A DNA stretch of 46,501 nucleotides from CAYSDH01 sp964429805. GTDB taxonomy: Bacteria; Bacteroidota; Bacteroidia; Flavobacteriales_D; JABDKJ01. The notes beneath the pieces are model-generated. The model was not told the origin of the DNA. It made no database searches and worked only from the letters and a program-made list of their open reading frames with translations. A program made the translations under genes and the position numbers. This document shows, in pieces, positions 7,344 through 16,500 of this stretch (its first letter is position 1; every line of letters begins with the position of its first letter). The stretch spans positions 1 to 46,501 of the forward strand of contig CAYSDH010000022.1 of NCBI GenBank assembly GCA_964429805.1, given 5' to 3'.

Positions 7344-8582
7344 ATGGATAGTGTAAATCTCATAGACTCGTTTTCGGAATTCAAAGAATTCAAGAACATA
7401 GATCGTGTCACGATGATGAACATTCTCGAAGAGGTGTTCCGCAACACATTGATTAGGAAGTATGGCTCAGACGAGAATTTCGACATCATTGTCAACGTTG
7501 ACAAAGGGGACCTCGAAATCTGGCAAAACAAACTCATCGTAGATGATGGAGAGCTTGACCTAGATTACAAGGAAATTGAAATCAGCGAAGCCCTCAAAAT
7601 CGAGCCAGATTTTGAAGTTGGCGAAGAGGTCTCTCAGGAATTGAAGATGGAAGACTTTGGTCGAAGAAACATTTTGGCCCTGCGTCAAAATCTTGCGGCC
7701 AAAATCATGGAGCTTGAAAAAGGCAACATTTTCAATAAGTACAAAGAGCGTGTAGGTGACATCATCACGGGTGAAGTCTACCAAGTCTGGAGAAAAGAAA
7801 TCTTGATTCTTGATGATGAGAGTAACGAGTTAATCTTACCGAAGTCTGAGCAGATAAAGACAGACTACTTCAAGAAAGGAGACCAGGTGAGAGCCGTTGT
7901 TGCCGCTGTAGAGATGCGCAATAACAATCCTGTAGTCATCTTGTCTCGTACCGCACCAGAATTCCTAGAGCGTCTCTTTGAAATGGAAGTGCCAGAAGTA
8001 TTTGATGGCTTGATTACCATCAAAAAAATTGTGCGTGAGCCAGGAGAGAGAGCCAAAGTGGCTGTGGAGTCTTATGATGATAGAATAGACCCAGTAGGAG
8101 CTTGTGTAGGTATGAAGGGATCTAGAATCCACTCGATAGTGCGTGAGTTGAAAAACGAAAACATTGATGTGATTAACTACACAGCCAATGATCAGCTCTT
8201 AATCTCAAGAGCACTCAGCCCTGCAAAAATCGTCACTATTGAGCTCAATGATGACACCAAAAAGGCCGATGTATTCCTGAAGCCTGACCAAGTGTCACTC
8301 GCCATTGGTAAGGGTGGACATAATATTAAGTTGGCCAGTAGGTTGACAGGTTTTGAGATAGACGTATATAGAGAAGGAGACGAGATATCTGACGATGTCG
8401 ATCTCGAAGAGTTCTCTGATGAAATTGATGGTTGGATTCTTGACGAATTAAAAGCCATAGGTTGTGACTCAGCAAGGTCAGTACTAGAGATTTCTGCTGA
8501 AGACCTATTGAAAAGAACTGATCTCGAAGAAGAGACCATTAAAGATGTGCTCAACATTCTGAAAGCAGAACTCGAATCGTGA
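7344..8582 (+). CDS. nusA: Transcription termination/antitermination factor NusA
   Basis: 412 aa. The N-terminal RNA-polymerase-binding domain (~1-125) starts with the usual DSFSEFKEFKNIDR and ILEEVF. An S1 domain (~130-200: GDIITGEVYQVWRKEILILDD) follows, then KH domains with VREPGERAKVAVES and DPVGACVGMKGSRIHSIVREL, and the second KH with VSLAIGKGGHNIKLASRLTG. A short C-terminal helix-hairpin-helix (AEDLLKRTDLEEETIKDVL) closes the protein; the two long acidic repeats of E. coli NusA are absent, which is normal in Bacteroidota. It controls pausing, termination and antitermination, and NusA is known to autoregulate its operon in E. coli, which bears on the leader hairpin at 6830. Confidence 0.96.
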   Translation: MDSVNLIDSFSEFKEFKNIDRVTMMNILEEVFRNTLIRKYGSDENFDIIVNVDKGDLEIWQNKLIVDDGELDLDYKEIEISEALKIEPDFEVGEEVSQELKMEDFGRRNILALRQNLAAKIMELEKGNIFNKYKERVGDIITGEVYQVWRKEILILDDESNELILPKSEQIKTDYFKKGDQVRAVVAAVEMRNNNPVVILSRTAPEFLERLFEMEVPEVFDGLITIKKIVREPGERAKVAVESYDDRIDPVGACVGMKGSRIHSIVRELKNENIDVINYTANDQLLISRALSPAKIVTIELNDDTKKADVFLKPDQVSLAIGKGGHNIKLASRLTGFEIDVYREGDEISDDVDLEEFSDEIDGWILDELKAIGCDSARSVLEISAEDLLKRTDLEEETIKDVLNILKAELES

Positions 8583-8623
8583 TGCCCATGAAGTGAGACA
8601 ATAATAGAAGAGAGAAAAGATTT

Positions 8624-11272
8624 ATGTCAGATAAACCAGTTAGACTAAGTAAGGCGGCCAAGGAAGTAAACCGAGGCCTCAGTACAGTAGTGGAATTTTT
8701 AGATTCCAAAGGATTTGAGGTGGCCTCAAGTCCAAATACCAAGTTGACACCGGAGATGTATAATCTTCTCTTGGACGAATTTCAGGCAGACCGACAAGTC
8801 AAGCAAGAGTCAGAACTAAAGGCTGAGATAGAGCCAGAAGTGATGGAAACTGTTGCGCTTGAGACAAAGAAGCCAAAGCCAGCGCCAGCACCTGTAGAGG
8901 AAGTTGAGAAGAAGGTTGAGCCGGTCAAGAAAGAAGTTGAGAAGAAGGAAGACCCGAAGAAAGAGGAGCCGAAGAAGGAAGAAGAGACTATCGAGTTAGT
9001 CAAGGCTGAAGTGAAGGCCTCAACGGTCAAAGTGATTGACAAGATTGACCTTGAGCCTAAGAAGAAAGAAAAGCCTGAGCCAAAACCAGAAGAAAAGCCA
9101 GCTCCAGTAAAGAAGGAAGAGCCTAAGGTTGAAAAGGTAGAAGAGCCTAAGGAGGAAAAGCCAGCCGCACCGGCTGTGCCTGAGACCGTAAAGGCTGAGG
9201 CTGTGAAACTCAAAGGAACCACGGTAGTCGGTAAAATCGAGCTACCAAAGGAGCCAGAAAGAGAAAACAAGCGTAAGCGAAAGAGAATTGTCAAGCCTAA
9301 GGTTGACATCAACAAAGCCAGTAATCAGGCGAAAGGCAAGCGAAGAGCAAACACGAAAGTGGAAGCTACTTCTGCCGAGATTCAAAAAGAGATTAAAGAA
9401 ACCCTTGCTCGACTAAGTGGCAAAGGGAAGAACAAGTCGGCCAAGCTAAGAAGAGCAAAGCGAGACGCTGTAGCACAGCGAACTGAAGAGGAACTCGAAA
9501 GAATGGAGGCAGCGAGCCAAGAGCTCAAGCTGACTGAATTCGTAACCGTCTCAGAGCTCGGAAGCATGATGGATATCAATGCCACAGAAATTGTATCCGC
9601 ATGTATGCAGCTTGGAATATTTGCCTCTATCAATCAGCGTATTGATAAGGAGACAATTACACTCATTGCCGAAGAGTTTGGCTTCACAGTAGACTTTGTA
9701 TCTGCTGATATTCAAGAGTCTATTCTCATAGAAGAAGACAAACCAGAAGACCTCATTGCTCGACCACCGATTGTAACAGTGATGGGACATGTCGATCACG
9801 GTAAAACCTCTCTCTTGGACTACGTGCGTAAAGCCAATGTCATTGCAGGTGAGGCCGGAGGAATAACCCAGCACATTGGTGCATATCGTGTGTCGCTAGA
9901 AAACGGGAAAGACATCACCTTCTTAGATACACCGGGTCACGAAGCCTTTACGGCCATGCGTGCACGTGGTGCGCAGGTGACAGATTTGGTCATCATCGTT
10001 ATCGCGGCAGATGATAGTGTCATGCCTCAGACGAAAGAAGCAATCAATCACGCGCAGGCAGCTGGCGTACCGATGATTTTTGCCATCAACAAGATTGACA
10101 AGCCAGGCGCCAATGCGGACAAAATCCGTGAAGCACTTTCTGTCATGGACATCTTAGTTGAAGATTGGGGTGGAAAGTATCAGTGTCAAGAAATTTCAGC
10201 CAAAAACGGTACCGGTATCGATGAGCTGATGGAAAAAGTATTACTCGAGTCAGAAATGCTCGAGTTACAGGCCAACCCTGATAAAAATGCAGTCGGAACT
10301 GTCATCGAATCAGAGCTGGATAAAGGAAGAGGATATGTATCTACTTTCCTTGTAGAAGGAGGAACACTCCGCATTGGAGATTCACTCGTTGCCGGACAGC
10401 ACTTCGGAAAAATCAAAGCCATGTTTAATGAGCGTGGTGTGGAGGTCAACGAAGCAGGGCCAGCCGTGCCAGTATCAGTACTTGGTATGAACGGTGCGCC
10501 AAGCGCAGGTGACAAGTTTAACGTACTCACTGACGAAAAAGAAGCGAAGAACATCGCCAACAAGCGTATGCAGTTGCAGCGTGAGCAGGGCGTAAGAACG
10601 CAGCGTAAAGTCACACTCGACATGCTCGGTCAACGTATCGCGCAGGGTGAGTACAACGAGCTCAACATCGTACTTAAAGGTGATGTGGATGGTTCTATTG
10701 AAGCATTGACAGACTCCTTACAGAAACTATCTACTGATAAAGTAGAAGTGAAAATCATTCACAAAGGTGTCGGTCAGATTTCTGAGTCTGATGTGACATT
10801 GGCTTCGGCTTCAGATGCATTAGTCATCGGATTCCAGGTCCGTCCATCTTCAGTGGCTAGAAGATTAGCTGAGAAAGAAGAGGTACAGATTAAGCTATAC
10901 TCTGTCATTTATGACGCCATCGAAGAAGTGAAAACTGCGATGGAAGGGATGCTTTCGCTGCGTATCGAAGAGAAGATTACGGGTACTGCAGAAATCAGAG
11001 AGATATTCAAGATCTCGAAGATTGGAACCATTGCTGGTTGCTTCATGCTTGACGGTAAGATTTCGCGTAACAGTGAGGTGAGAGTCATCCGCGATGGTGT
11101 AGTGAAATACACGGGCTTACTTGGGTCACTCAAGAGATTCAAAGACGATGTGAAAGAAGTCACAAAAGGCTACGAGTGTGGACTTAACATTGAGAAGTTC
11201 AACGACATCAAAGTGGGAGACCACGTTGAAGCATTCGAGAAAGTAGAAGTGAAACAGAAGCTTGACGACTAA
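8624..11272 (+). CDS. infB: Translation initiation factor IF-2
   Basis: 882 aa. The short N-terminal IF2-N domain (RLSKAAKEVNRGLSTVVEFLDSKG) is followed by a long low-complexity region rich in K, E, P and A (~65-230) and a second IF2-N-like helix bundle (~300-350). The GTPase domain has GHVDHGKTS (G1, ~388), DTPGHEAF (G3), NKID (G4) and SAKNG (G5). The beta-barrel and C-terminal fMet-tRNA-binding domains end in LNIEKFNDIKVGDHVEAFE. It promotes binding of fMet-tRNA to the 30S subunit. It is the last gene of the rimP operon. Its stop TAA overlaps the stop of the convergent SPOR gene in the 4 bp CTAA. Confidence 0.97.
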   Translation: MSDKPVRLSKAAKEVNRGLSTVVEFLDSKGFEVASSPNTKLTPEMYNLLLDEFQADRQVKQESELKAEIEPEVMETVALETKKPKPAPAPVEEVEKKVEPVKKEVEKKEDPKKEEPKKEEETIELVKAEVKASTVKVIDKIDLEPKKKEKPEPKPEEKPAPVKKEEPKVEKVEEPKEEKPAAPAVPETVKAEAVKLKGTTVVGKIELPKEPERENKRKRKRIVKPKVDINKASNQAKGKRRANTKVEATSAEIQKEIKETLARLSGKGKNKSAKLRRAKRDAVAQRTEEELERMEAASQELKLTEFVTVSELGSMMDINATEIVSACMQLGIFASINQRIDKETITLIAEEFGFTVDFVSADIQESILIEEDKPEDLIARPPIVTVMGHVDHGKTSLLDYVRKANVIAGEAGGITQHIGAYRVSLENGKDITFLDTPGHEAFTAMRARGAQVTDLVIIVIAADDSVMPQTKEAINHAQAAGVPMIFAINKIDKPGANADKIREALSVMDILVEDWGGKYQCQEISAKNGTGIDELMEKVLLESEMLELQANPDKNAVGTVIESELDKGRGYVSTFLVEGGTLRIGDSLVAGQHFGKIKAMFNERGVEVNEAGPAVPVSVLGMNGAPSAGDKFNVLTDEKEAKNIANKRMQLQREQGVRTQRKVTLDMLGQRIAQGEYNELNIVLKGDVDGSIEALTDSLQKLSTDKVEVKIIHKGVGQISESDVTLASASDALVIGFQVRPSSVARRLAEKEEVQIKLYSVIYDAIEEVKTAMEGMLSLRIEEKITGTAEIREIFKISKIGTIAGCFMLDGKISRNSEVRVIRDGVVKYTGLLGSLKRFKDDVKEVTKGYECGLNIEKFNDIKVGDHVEAFEKVEVKQKLDD

Positions 11273-11757
11273 CGAAGCGTTTTCGGTACTTCTATCTTAT
11301 CCTTGACGATATACGCTCCAGGAAAACTCTTCTTTAATTCTGAGAGCATTTTCTCAGCCTGAAGTTTGGTCATAAAGTCGCCAACTCTTAGTCTGAAGTT
11401 TGGCGCGAGATAATCTTCGTATGCCGGAAGGTCATAGCGACCATAAAACTTTGACTTCGCCTTCTGCACATCTCCGCGACTTCCAAACACAAGTTGTATT
11501 CTATATCCACTATGTTTTGGCGGGTTGTTTTTTAAGAATTCGTTGAACGTTTCGATACTCTCGTCTTGAATAAACCTGATTTCTCCCTTCTCCACCACTT
11601 TTGCAGAATCTGGGCGTGCGCTGCTGTATGATACGCGGTATGTTTCACCTTCTTGCGCACTCACGCGCTCAGTGTCAAGCTCTTGCGATTGAACCGTGGC
11701 TGAAACCAACAGTGAAGTGGCAACGATTAAAATGGATTTTATTCTTTTCTGCATCAT
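11269..11757 (-). CDS. Exported SPOR-domain protein
   Basis: 162 aa from ATG 11757; ATG 11754 follows directly, and a TTG at 11760 is possible but unlikely. Signal peptide RIKSILIVATSLLVSATVQSQ. After a low-complexity linker, the C-terminal SPOR domain covers about residues 80-155 (GYRIQLVFGSRGDVQKAKSK ... FRLRVGDFMTKLQAEKMLSELKK ... FPGAYIVKDKI). SPOR domains bind peptidoglycan stripped of stem peptides at division sites, so this is probably a periplasmic cell-wall-associated protein. It converges on infB with overlapping stops. A TAnnTTTG element (11763-11770) sits only a few bases before the ATG, which would make the transcript nearly leaderless. Confidence 0.85.
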   Translation of the reverse strand: MMQKRIKSILIVATSLLVSATVQSQELDTERVSAQEGETYRVSYSSARPDSAKVVEKGEIRFIQDESIETFNEFLKNNPPKHSGYRIQLVFGSRGDVQKAKSKFYGRYDLPAYEDYLAPNFRLRVGDFMTKLQAEKMLSELKKSFPGAYIVKDKIEVPKTLR

Positions 11758-11936
11758 CAAGTCAAAAGTACAGTCTTTAAGTATTCAGATAACGTGCCAG
11801 TTTCATCATTATTCCAACATCGCCCATCTTTGCGACTCGATTTTTTCTGGCAGTTTCAGTGTTAAATACTGTTAACACTAGCTTAACAGTGGGTATTTTT
11901 TTTTCGCTGACCTTGGCATTGTATTCACTCAATGCC

Positions 11937-11946
11937 NNNNNNNNNN
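11937..11946. other. Assembly gap (10 N)
   Basis: Ten N of unknown true length, starting right at the 3' arm of an inverted repeat. This is probably a scaffold join placeholder. Confidence 0.95.
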
Positions 11947-12088
11947 GTTTGTGGTTTGAATACTTTTTTATCCAGATGAAATCTTGGAAGTGCAAGTATT
12001 GAATATTTCTCCGTGGCGTAATTTTTACTGTTTCCTTGGAAACGGCATATTTTTACTCCTGGAAATCGAACTTTTAAACTTGAAATAA

Positions 12089-12102
12089 TTTGATTAATCA
12101 AA
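12089..12102. promoter_or_regulatory. 14-bp perfect palindrome, candidate operator of the act operon
   Basis: TTTGATTAATCAAA, a perfect palindrome 83 bp upstream of the act -7 element. The half sites TTGAT/ATCAA are those of CRP/FNR-type sites, but the centre has 2 bp instead of the usual 4. Its role as an operator is inferred. Confidence 0.35.
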
Positions 12103-12184
12103 GATAATTATTTAGAATCATTATAAATTGGAAACTCTGTTTCTAATTAAAATATACAGCCCTTCTCAGATTAGGCAGTTTGTA

Positions 12185-12192
12185 TAAATTTG
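12185..12192 (+). promoter_or_regulatory. -7 promoter element TAAATTTG of the act-cox operon
   Basis: Matches TAnnTTTG and lies 57 nt before the actA ATG at 12250. The TTG that opens the longer reading frame is the end of this element, so translation starts downstream of it. No TTG -33 element is clear. Confidence 0.5.
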
Positions 12193-12249
12193 CGCCCGAA
12201 GACAGACACTTTCCCTATTGGAAAGTCAAAGTGGAAATTAAAACAACCT

Positions 12250-13572
12250 ATGGACCTCAAGCCTGCGAGAATCAACTTTTCTCTTTTTCGGTTTCTTAGC
12301 GTATTCACCTTTTCCCTCTTTTCACTTACCCTATTTTCTCAGGATTTAGCAAGCGGTGAGGCCATCTACAAAGCCAAGTGTCAGACATGCCACAGGTTAG
12401 ATGCCAAAGAAAATGCCGCCCCAGGATTCGAAGGAGTCATGGACCGATGGAAGGGTAATGAAGAGTTGATGTATCTGTGGATCAATAATCCATCTGCAGC
12501 TCTTGAGACTGGCAACCCGTATGTGACCTCTATGGTCGCCAAGTGGAAGCCTAAGTATGGTATGATGGTCGGGCAGAATTTGTCTGATGAAGAGATTGCA
12601 AATACCCTAGCCTACATTCAAACTGGAGGAGGGCCAGAGAAGCCAACTGATGGTGCTTGTCCAGATCCAGAATTGTATGTCTATGACGAAGCTACGACAG
12701 ACGAAGGTGTTGGTCCTATATGGTGGGTAATCTTAGCCCTTACTTTATTAGCAGTAGTCGTTGCTCTTTCTGGAGTAAAGAGAAAACTAGAGGCTGCTGA
12801 GAAAATCAGAGAAGGTCTTGATGCCGAAGAAATCGGATATTCTGAAGCAGCCAAAGCATGGTTGTGGAACAACCGCACCTTAGCCACCATTATCGGAATT
12901 TTTGTGACCGTAGTAGTCTTAGTCGCTGGATGGGACGCCCTAGCACGCATAGGTGTATATGGTGGTGAAACCGTTGCGGTTAACTACAGGCCGGAGCAAC
13001 CGATTAAGTTCTCGCACCACTTGCACGCAGGTTGTAACGAGATACCATGTCAGTACTGTCACTCTTCGGCCAATGTGAGTAAGACTCCACTTATTCCTTC
13101 AGCCAATGTGTGTATGAACTGCCACAAGTATATACAAGAAGGACCTGAGCATGGCGCCACAGAAATCGCGAAGATTTATGATGCCGTGGGTTGGGATAAT
13201 GAGAATAAAGAATACACCGGTGAGACCAAACCTATCGAATGGGTGAAGGTGCACGAGCTTCCTGATCATGTCTACTTCAATCACGCGCAGCACGTAGCTG
13301 TCGGTCAATTGGAATGTGAGACTTGTCACGGAGAGGTGAATCAAATGAAAGTGGTAGAGCAAGTAAGTAGCTTGACCATGGGATGGTGTATCAATTGTCA
13401 CAATGAGACTGAAGTCCAGATGGCTGACAATGGGTATTACGATGAGATACATGCTCGTCTCAAAGAGGCTCCAGATGACAAAGGAGTGAAGCTTTTAGAA
13501 GAGTATTTGGAAGATGGAGTAATAACTGCCAAAGAGCTTGGTGGTTGGGAGTGTTCGAAATGTCACTATTAA
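12250..13572 (+). CDS. actA: Alternative complex III subunit ActA, multiheme cytochrome c
   Basis: 440 aa from ATG 12250, which starts an N-terminal signal/anchor (FSLFRFLSVFTFSLFSLTLFS). The longer TTG start at 12190 lies in the promoter. A mono-heme cytochrome c domain follows, with CQTCH at residues ~44-48 and a distal Met region (MMVGQNLSDEEIANTLAYI). Next come two membrane spans (IWWVILALTLLAVVVALSG and LATIIGIFVTVVVLVAGWDA). The periplasmic C-terminal part has five heme sites: CQYCH, CMNCH, CETCH, CINCH and CSKCH. ActA belongs to the quinol:cytochrome c oxidoreductase that replaces the bc1 complex. Here it carries six heme c motifs in all. It is the first gene of actABCDEF-coxBA, 19 bp before actB. 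Confidence 0.93.
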   Translation: MDLKPARINFSLFRFLSVFTFSLFSLTLFSQDLASGEAIYKAKCQTCHRLDAKENAAPGFEGVMDRWKGNEELMYLWINNPSAALETGNPYVTSMVAKWKPKYGMMVGQNLSDEEIANTLAYIQTGGGPEKPTDGACPDPELYVYDEATTDEGVGPIWWVILALTLLAVVVALSGVKRKLEAAEKIREGLDAEEIGYSEAAKAWLWNNRTLATIIGIFVTVVVLVAGWDALARIGVYGGETVAVNYRPEQPIKFSHHLHAGCNEIPCQYCHSSANVSKTPLIPSANVCMNCHKYIQEGPEHGATEIAKIYDAVGWDNENKEYTGETKPIEWVKVHELPDHVYFNHAQHVAVGQLECETCHGEVNQMKVVEQVSSLTMGWCINCHNETEVQMADNGYYDEIHARLKEAPDDKGVKLLEEYLEDGVITAKELGGWECSKCHY

Positions 13573-13591
13573 GATTATCATCATTTAGCTG

Positions 13592-16500
13592 ATGGGAACT
13601 GAAAAGAAATATTGGACGGGAATCGAGGAATTAAACGAGACGGAAGAGTTTATCCGTGCGCGTGATAATGAGTTCGCTTCTGACGTGCCTGTGGAAGAGT
13701 TTGTGGCTAACACAGATTCTGAAACAATGAGCACAGGTAGAAGAGACTTTCTAAAGTTTCTAGGATTTAGTGTTGGTGCCGCCACAATGGCCGCATGCGA
13801 GACTCCGGTTACCTATGTCGTACCCTATGTCAACAAGCCTGAGGAGGTTACTCCGGGAATGCCGACTTATTATGCATCAACTTATTCTGATGGGACGGAT
13901 TATGCGTCTATCATCATTAAGACAAGAGAAGGGCGTCCTATCTATGTGAAAGGAAATAAGGATTATGGACTCGGAGCAGTTTCTGCACGAATCAATTCTT
14001 CTGTACTCTCTCTTTATGACTCTACGCGCTTAACTGGTCCTCAGAAAAAAGGTGGTGAGTCAGTGTCTTGGGCAAATGCTGATGCCGATATCAAAAGCGC
14101 ACTGTCTGGGTCTAATGGCTCAACAATCGCTTTCTTAACGAATTCAATGAACAGTCCGTCTTCAAAGGCGGCCATCGCTAAATTACGCGATGCATACCCA
14201 GGAGCAACAGTAGAGCACGTTATGGTTGATGCCGTTTCTTTTGAAGGAATGCGCAGAGCAAACCAAGCGAGTTTTGGTCGTTCGGTATTGCCATGGTATA
14301 ATTTTAACAAGGCCAGAGTTGTAGTGAGTGTTTCTGCTGACTTCATGAACGGATGGCCGATGGGCGAGCAGTACTCTGCTGACTTTGCCAAGACTAGAAA
14401 ACCAGAGAATGGTTGGATGTCAAAGCATTATCAGTTTGAGACCTTGATGTCTGTAGCTGGTTCTAATGCCGATGTTCGTCATGCTATCAAGCCTTCAGAA
14501 GAAGGATTGGTGCTTGCCAGCATCTATAAAGCAATTGTTGGTGGAGGCTCAGTGGATACATCTAGCATGGATTCCAAAACAGCTGGTGCCATCGCTGCGC
14601 TTAAAGCAAACAAAGGAAAGTCACTTGTTATCTCTGGTAGCAATGACGAGAACATCCAGATGATTGTGAATGCAATCAATGAGTCTTTGGGTAACTACGG
14701 ACAGACTATTGAGCTTAACAAGAGCGTCAATCTTGCTCAAGGAAGTTTCAAGTCATTTAAGTCACTCGTAGACAAAATGTCTGCCGGACGAGTGAAGACA
14801 TTATTCATGCACGGAGTAAATCCTGCATATGATTCGCCAATGGCGGCAGAGTTTAAAGCTGCGTTGGCTAAAGTGGGTACATCTGTATCATTCTCTATGC
14901 ATGCAGACGAGACAGCGAGTCTCTGCTCATACATACTTCCAGACAACCACTACATGGAGTCTTGGAATGATTACAACGCTGTGGGTAACCACTATGCACT
15001 TCAGCAGCCAGTGATTCGCCCTCTCGGTGATACACGTCAGTGGCAAGACAGCTTCCTTAACTGGGCAGGTGTTGTTGGAGATTATTACGCATTTATCAAG
15101 TCACGTTGGACTGCGACATACGCGCTCCGTCATCCATCATTGACAGGTTCTGCATTCTGGAACAAGTCATTGCATGATGGTTCTGTAAATCTTTCATCAC
15201 TTATCACCGATGATTCTATCGCAGATGATGGTGGGGTGGCAGCAGGAGCCAGTGGTTCGGTCGCGTCAGCGCTTCAGGCAGTAGCATCTAAGGCAAAAGA
15301 AAGTAACGGATTTGAACTGGTACTTTACACCAATACTGGAATTGGAAATGGTAAGCATACCACCAATCCGTGGTTGCAAGAGCTTCCTGACCCGATTACT
15401 AAGATTTGCTGGGACAACTATGTGACCATGGCGCCAGCCGATCTCAAAGAAAAAGATTGGAACGACCAACTTGGTGAGCAACTTCCAGCTACAATGGTGA
15501 AGTTGACTGTAGATGGTAAGTCACTCGAATTGCCAGCAGTAATGGTTCCTGGACAAAAAGCCGGAACGCTTGGTGTAGCGCTAGGATACGGACGTGCGGC
15601 CAATGGAGAGAATATCGGTAATGCAGCCTTCCAGACTAAAGAGTATGGTGGCTACAAGCTCAACGAAGCTGGAAACAGAATTCCTATCGGAGCAAATGGA
15701 TATGCATTGCTCAACGGAAAAGATGATGTCGTGTCTTACTCACTTAAAGGAGCAAGCGTAGAGGCAACAGGTGCTGAGTATCTGATGGCAGCCACACAGA
15801 CACATCACACATTGATGGATCGTACCTCTGTAGTAAGAGAGACAACCATCGCAGAATACAATACTGGAGACCACAAGTTGTACAACCCACCACACGCGCT
15901 CGTAATGCACGAGGATGGCAAGACTGTCATGAAGCCGGTGAGTGAAGTAGACCTCTGGGATGCACACCCTATCGAAGACATCGGTCACTGGTGGGGAATG
16001 ACTATCGACCTTACTTCATGTACTGGTTGTAGTGCATGTGTAACAGCTTGTCATTCTGAAAACAATGTTCCTGTTGTAGGAAAAGATGAGGTGAGAAGAG
16101 CTCGTGATATGCACTGGATGCGTATTGACCGTTACTTCACTTCTGACATGACTAAAGAGAGAGGGGCGGCAGAAGGAAAAGGAACTATTTACATGTATTC
16201 AGATATGGAAATCCCATCTGATAATCCTGCCGTGGTGCACATGCCAATGATGTGTCAGCACTGTAATCACGCTCCATGTGAGACAGTCTGTCCGGTAGCT
16301 GCAACGACACACTCTTCAGAGGGAATCAACCAGATGACCTATAACAGGTGCATCGGAACACGATATTGCGCGAATAACTGCCCATACAAGGTCAGAAGAT
16401 TCAACTGGTTTAACTACAAGGCTTACGGCAAGTTCACTGAGGTCAACCCATCTCAAGATGTGCTCGGTCGATTGGTGCTTAATCCAGACGTGACCGTAAG

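Larger units (their letters stand above)
11758..12249. other. Intergenic region upstream of the act operon, with assembly gap
   Basis: About 490 bp without a convincing gene. It holds a possible -7 element for the SPOR gene (11763-11770), a 7-bp inverted repeat GGCATTG/CAATGCC (11915-11921 and 11930-11936), and an N run at 11937-11946 directly after it. It also holds a GTTTCC-TT-GGAAAC dyad (12030-12043), a 14-bp palindrome (12089-12102) and the act -7 element (12185-12192). It is AT-rich past 12060. An ORF runs through the gap on the minus strand but has no recognisable product. Confidence 0.7.

Noticed and set aside
8782..9315. 177-aa minus-strand ORF rich in Ser/Phe/Gly
   Set aside because: It is the antisense of the Lys/Glu/Pro-rich linker of IF-2; such codons give open antisense frames without being genes.
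11777..11995. 72-aa minus-strand ORF across the N gap
   Set aside because: It includes unknown residues from N, has no recognised motif and overlaps intergenic dyads. It cannot be judged until the gap is closed.
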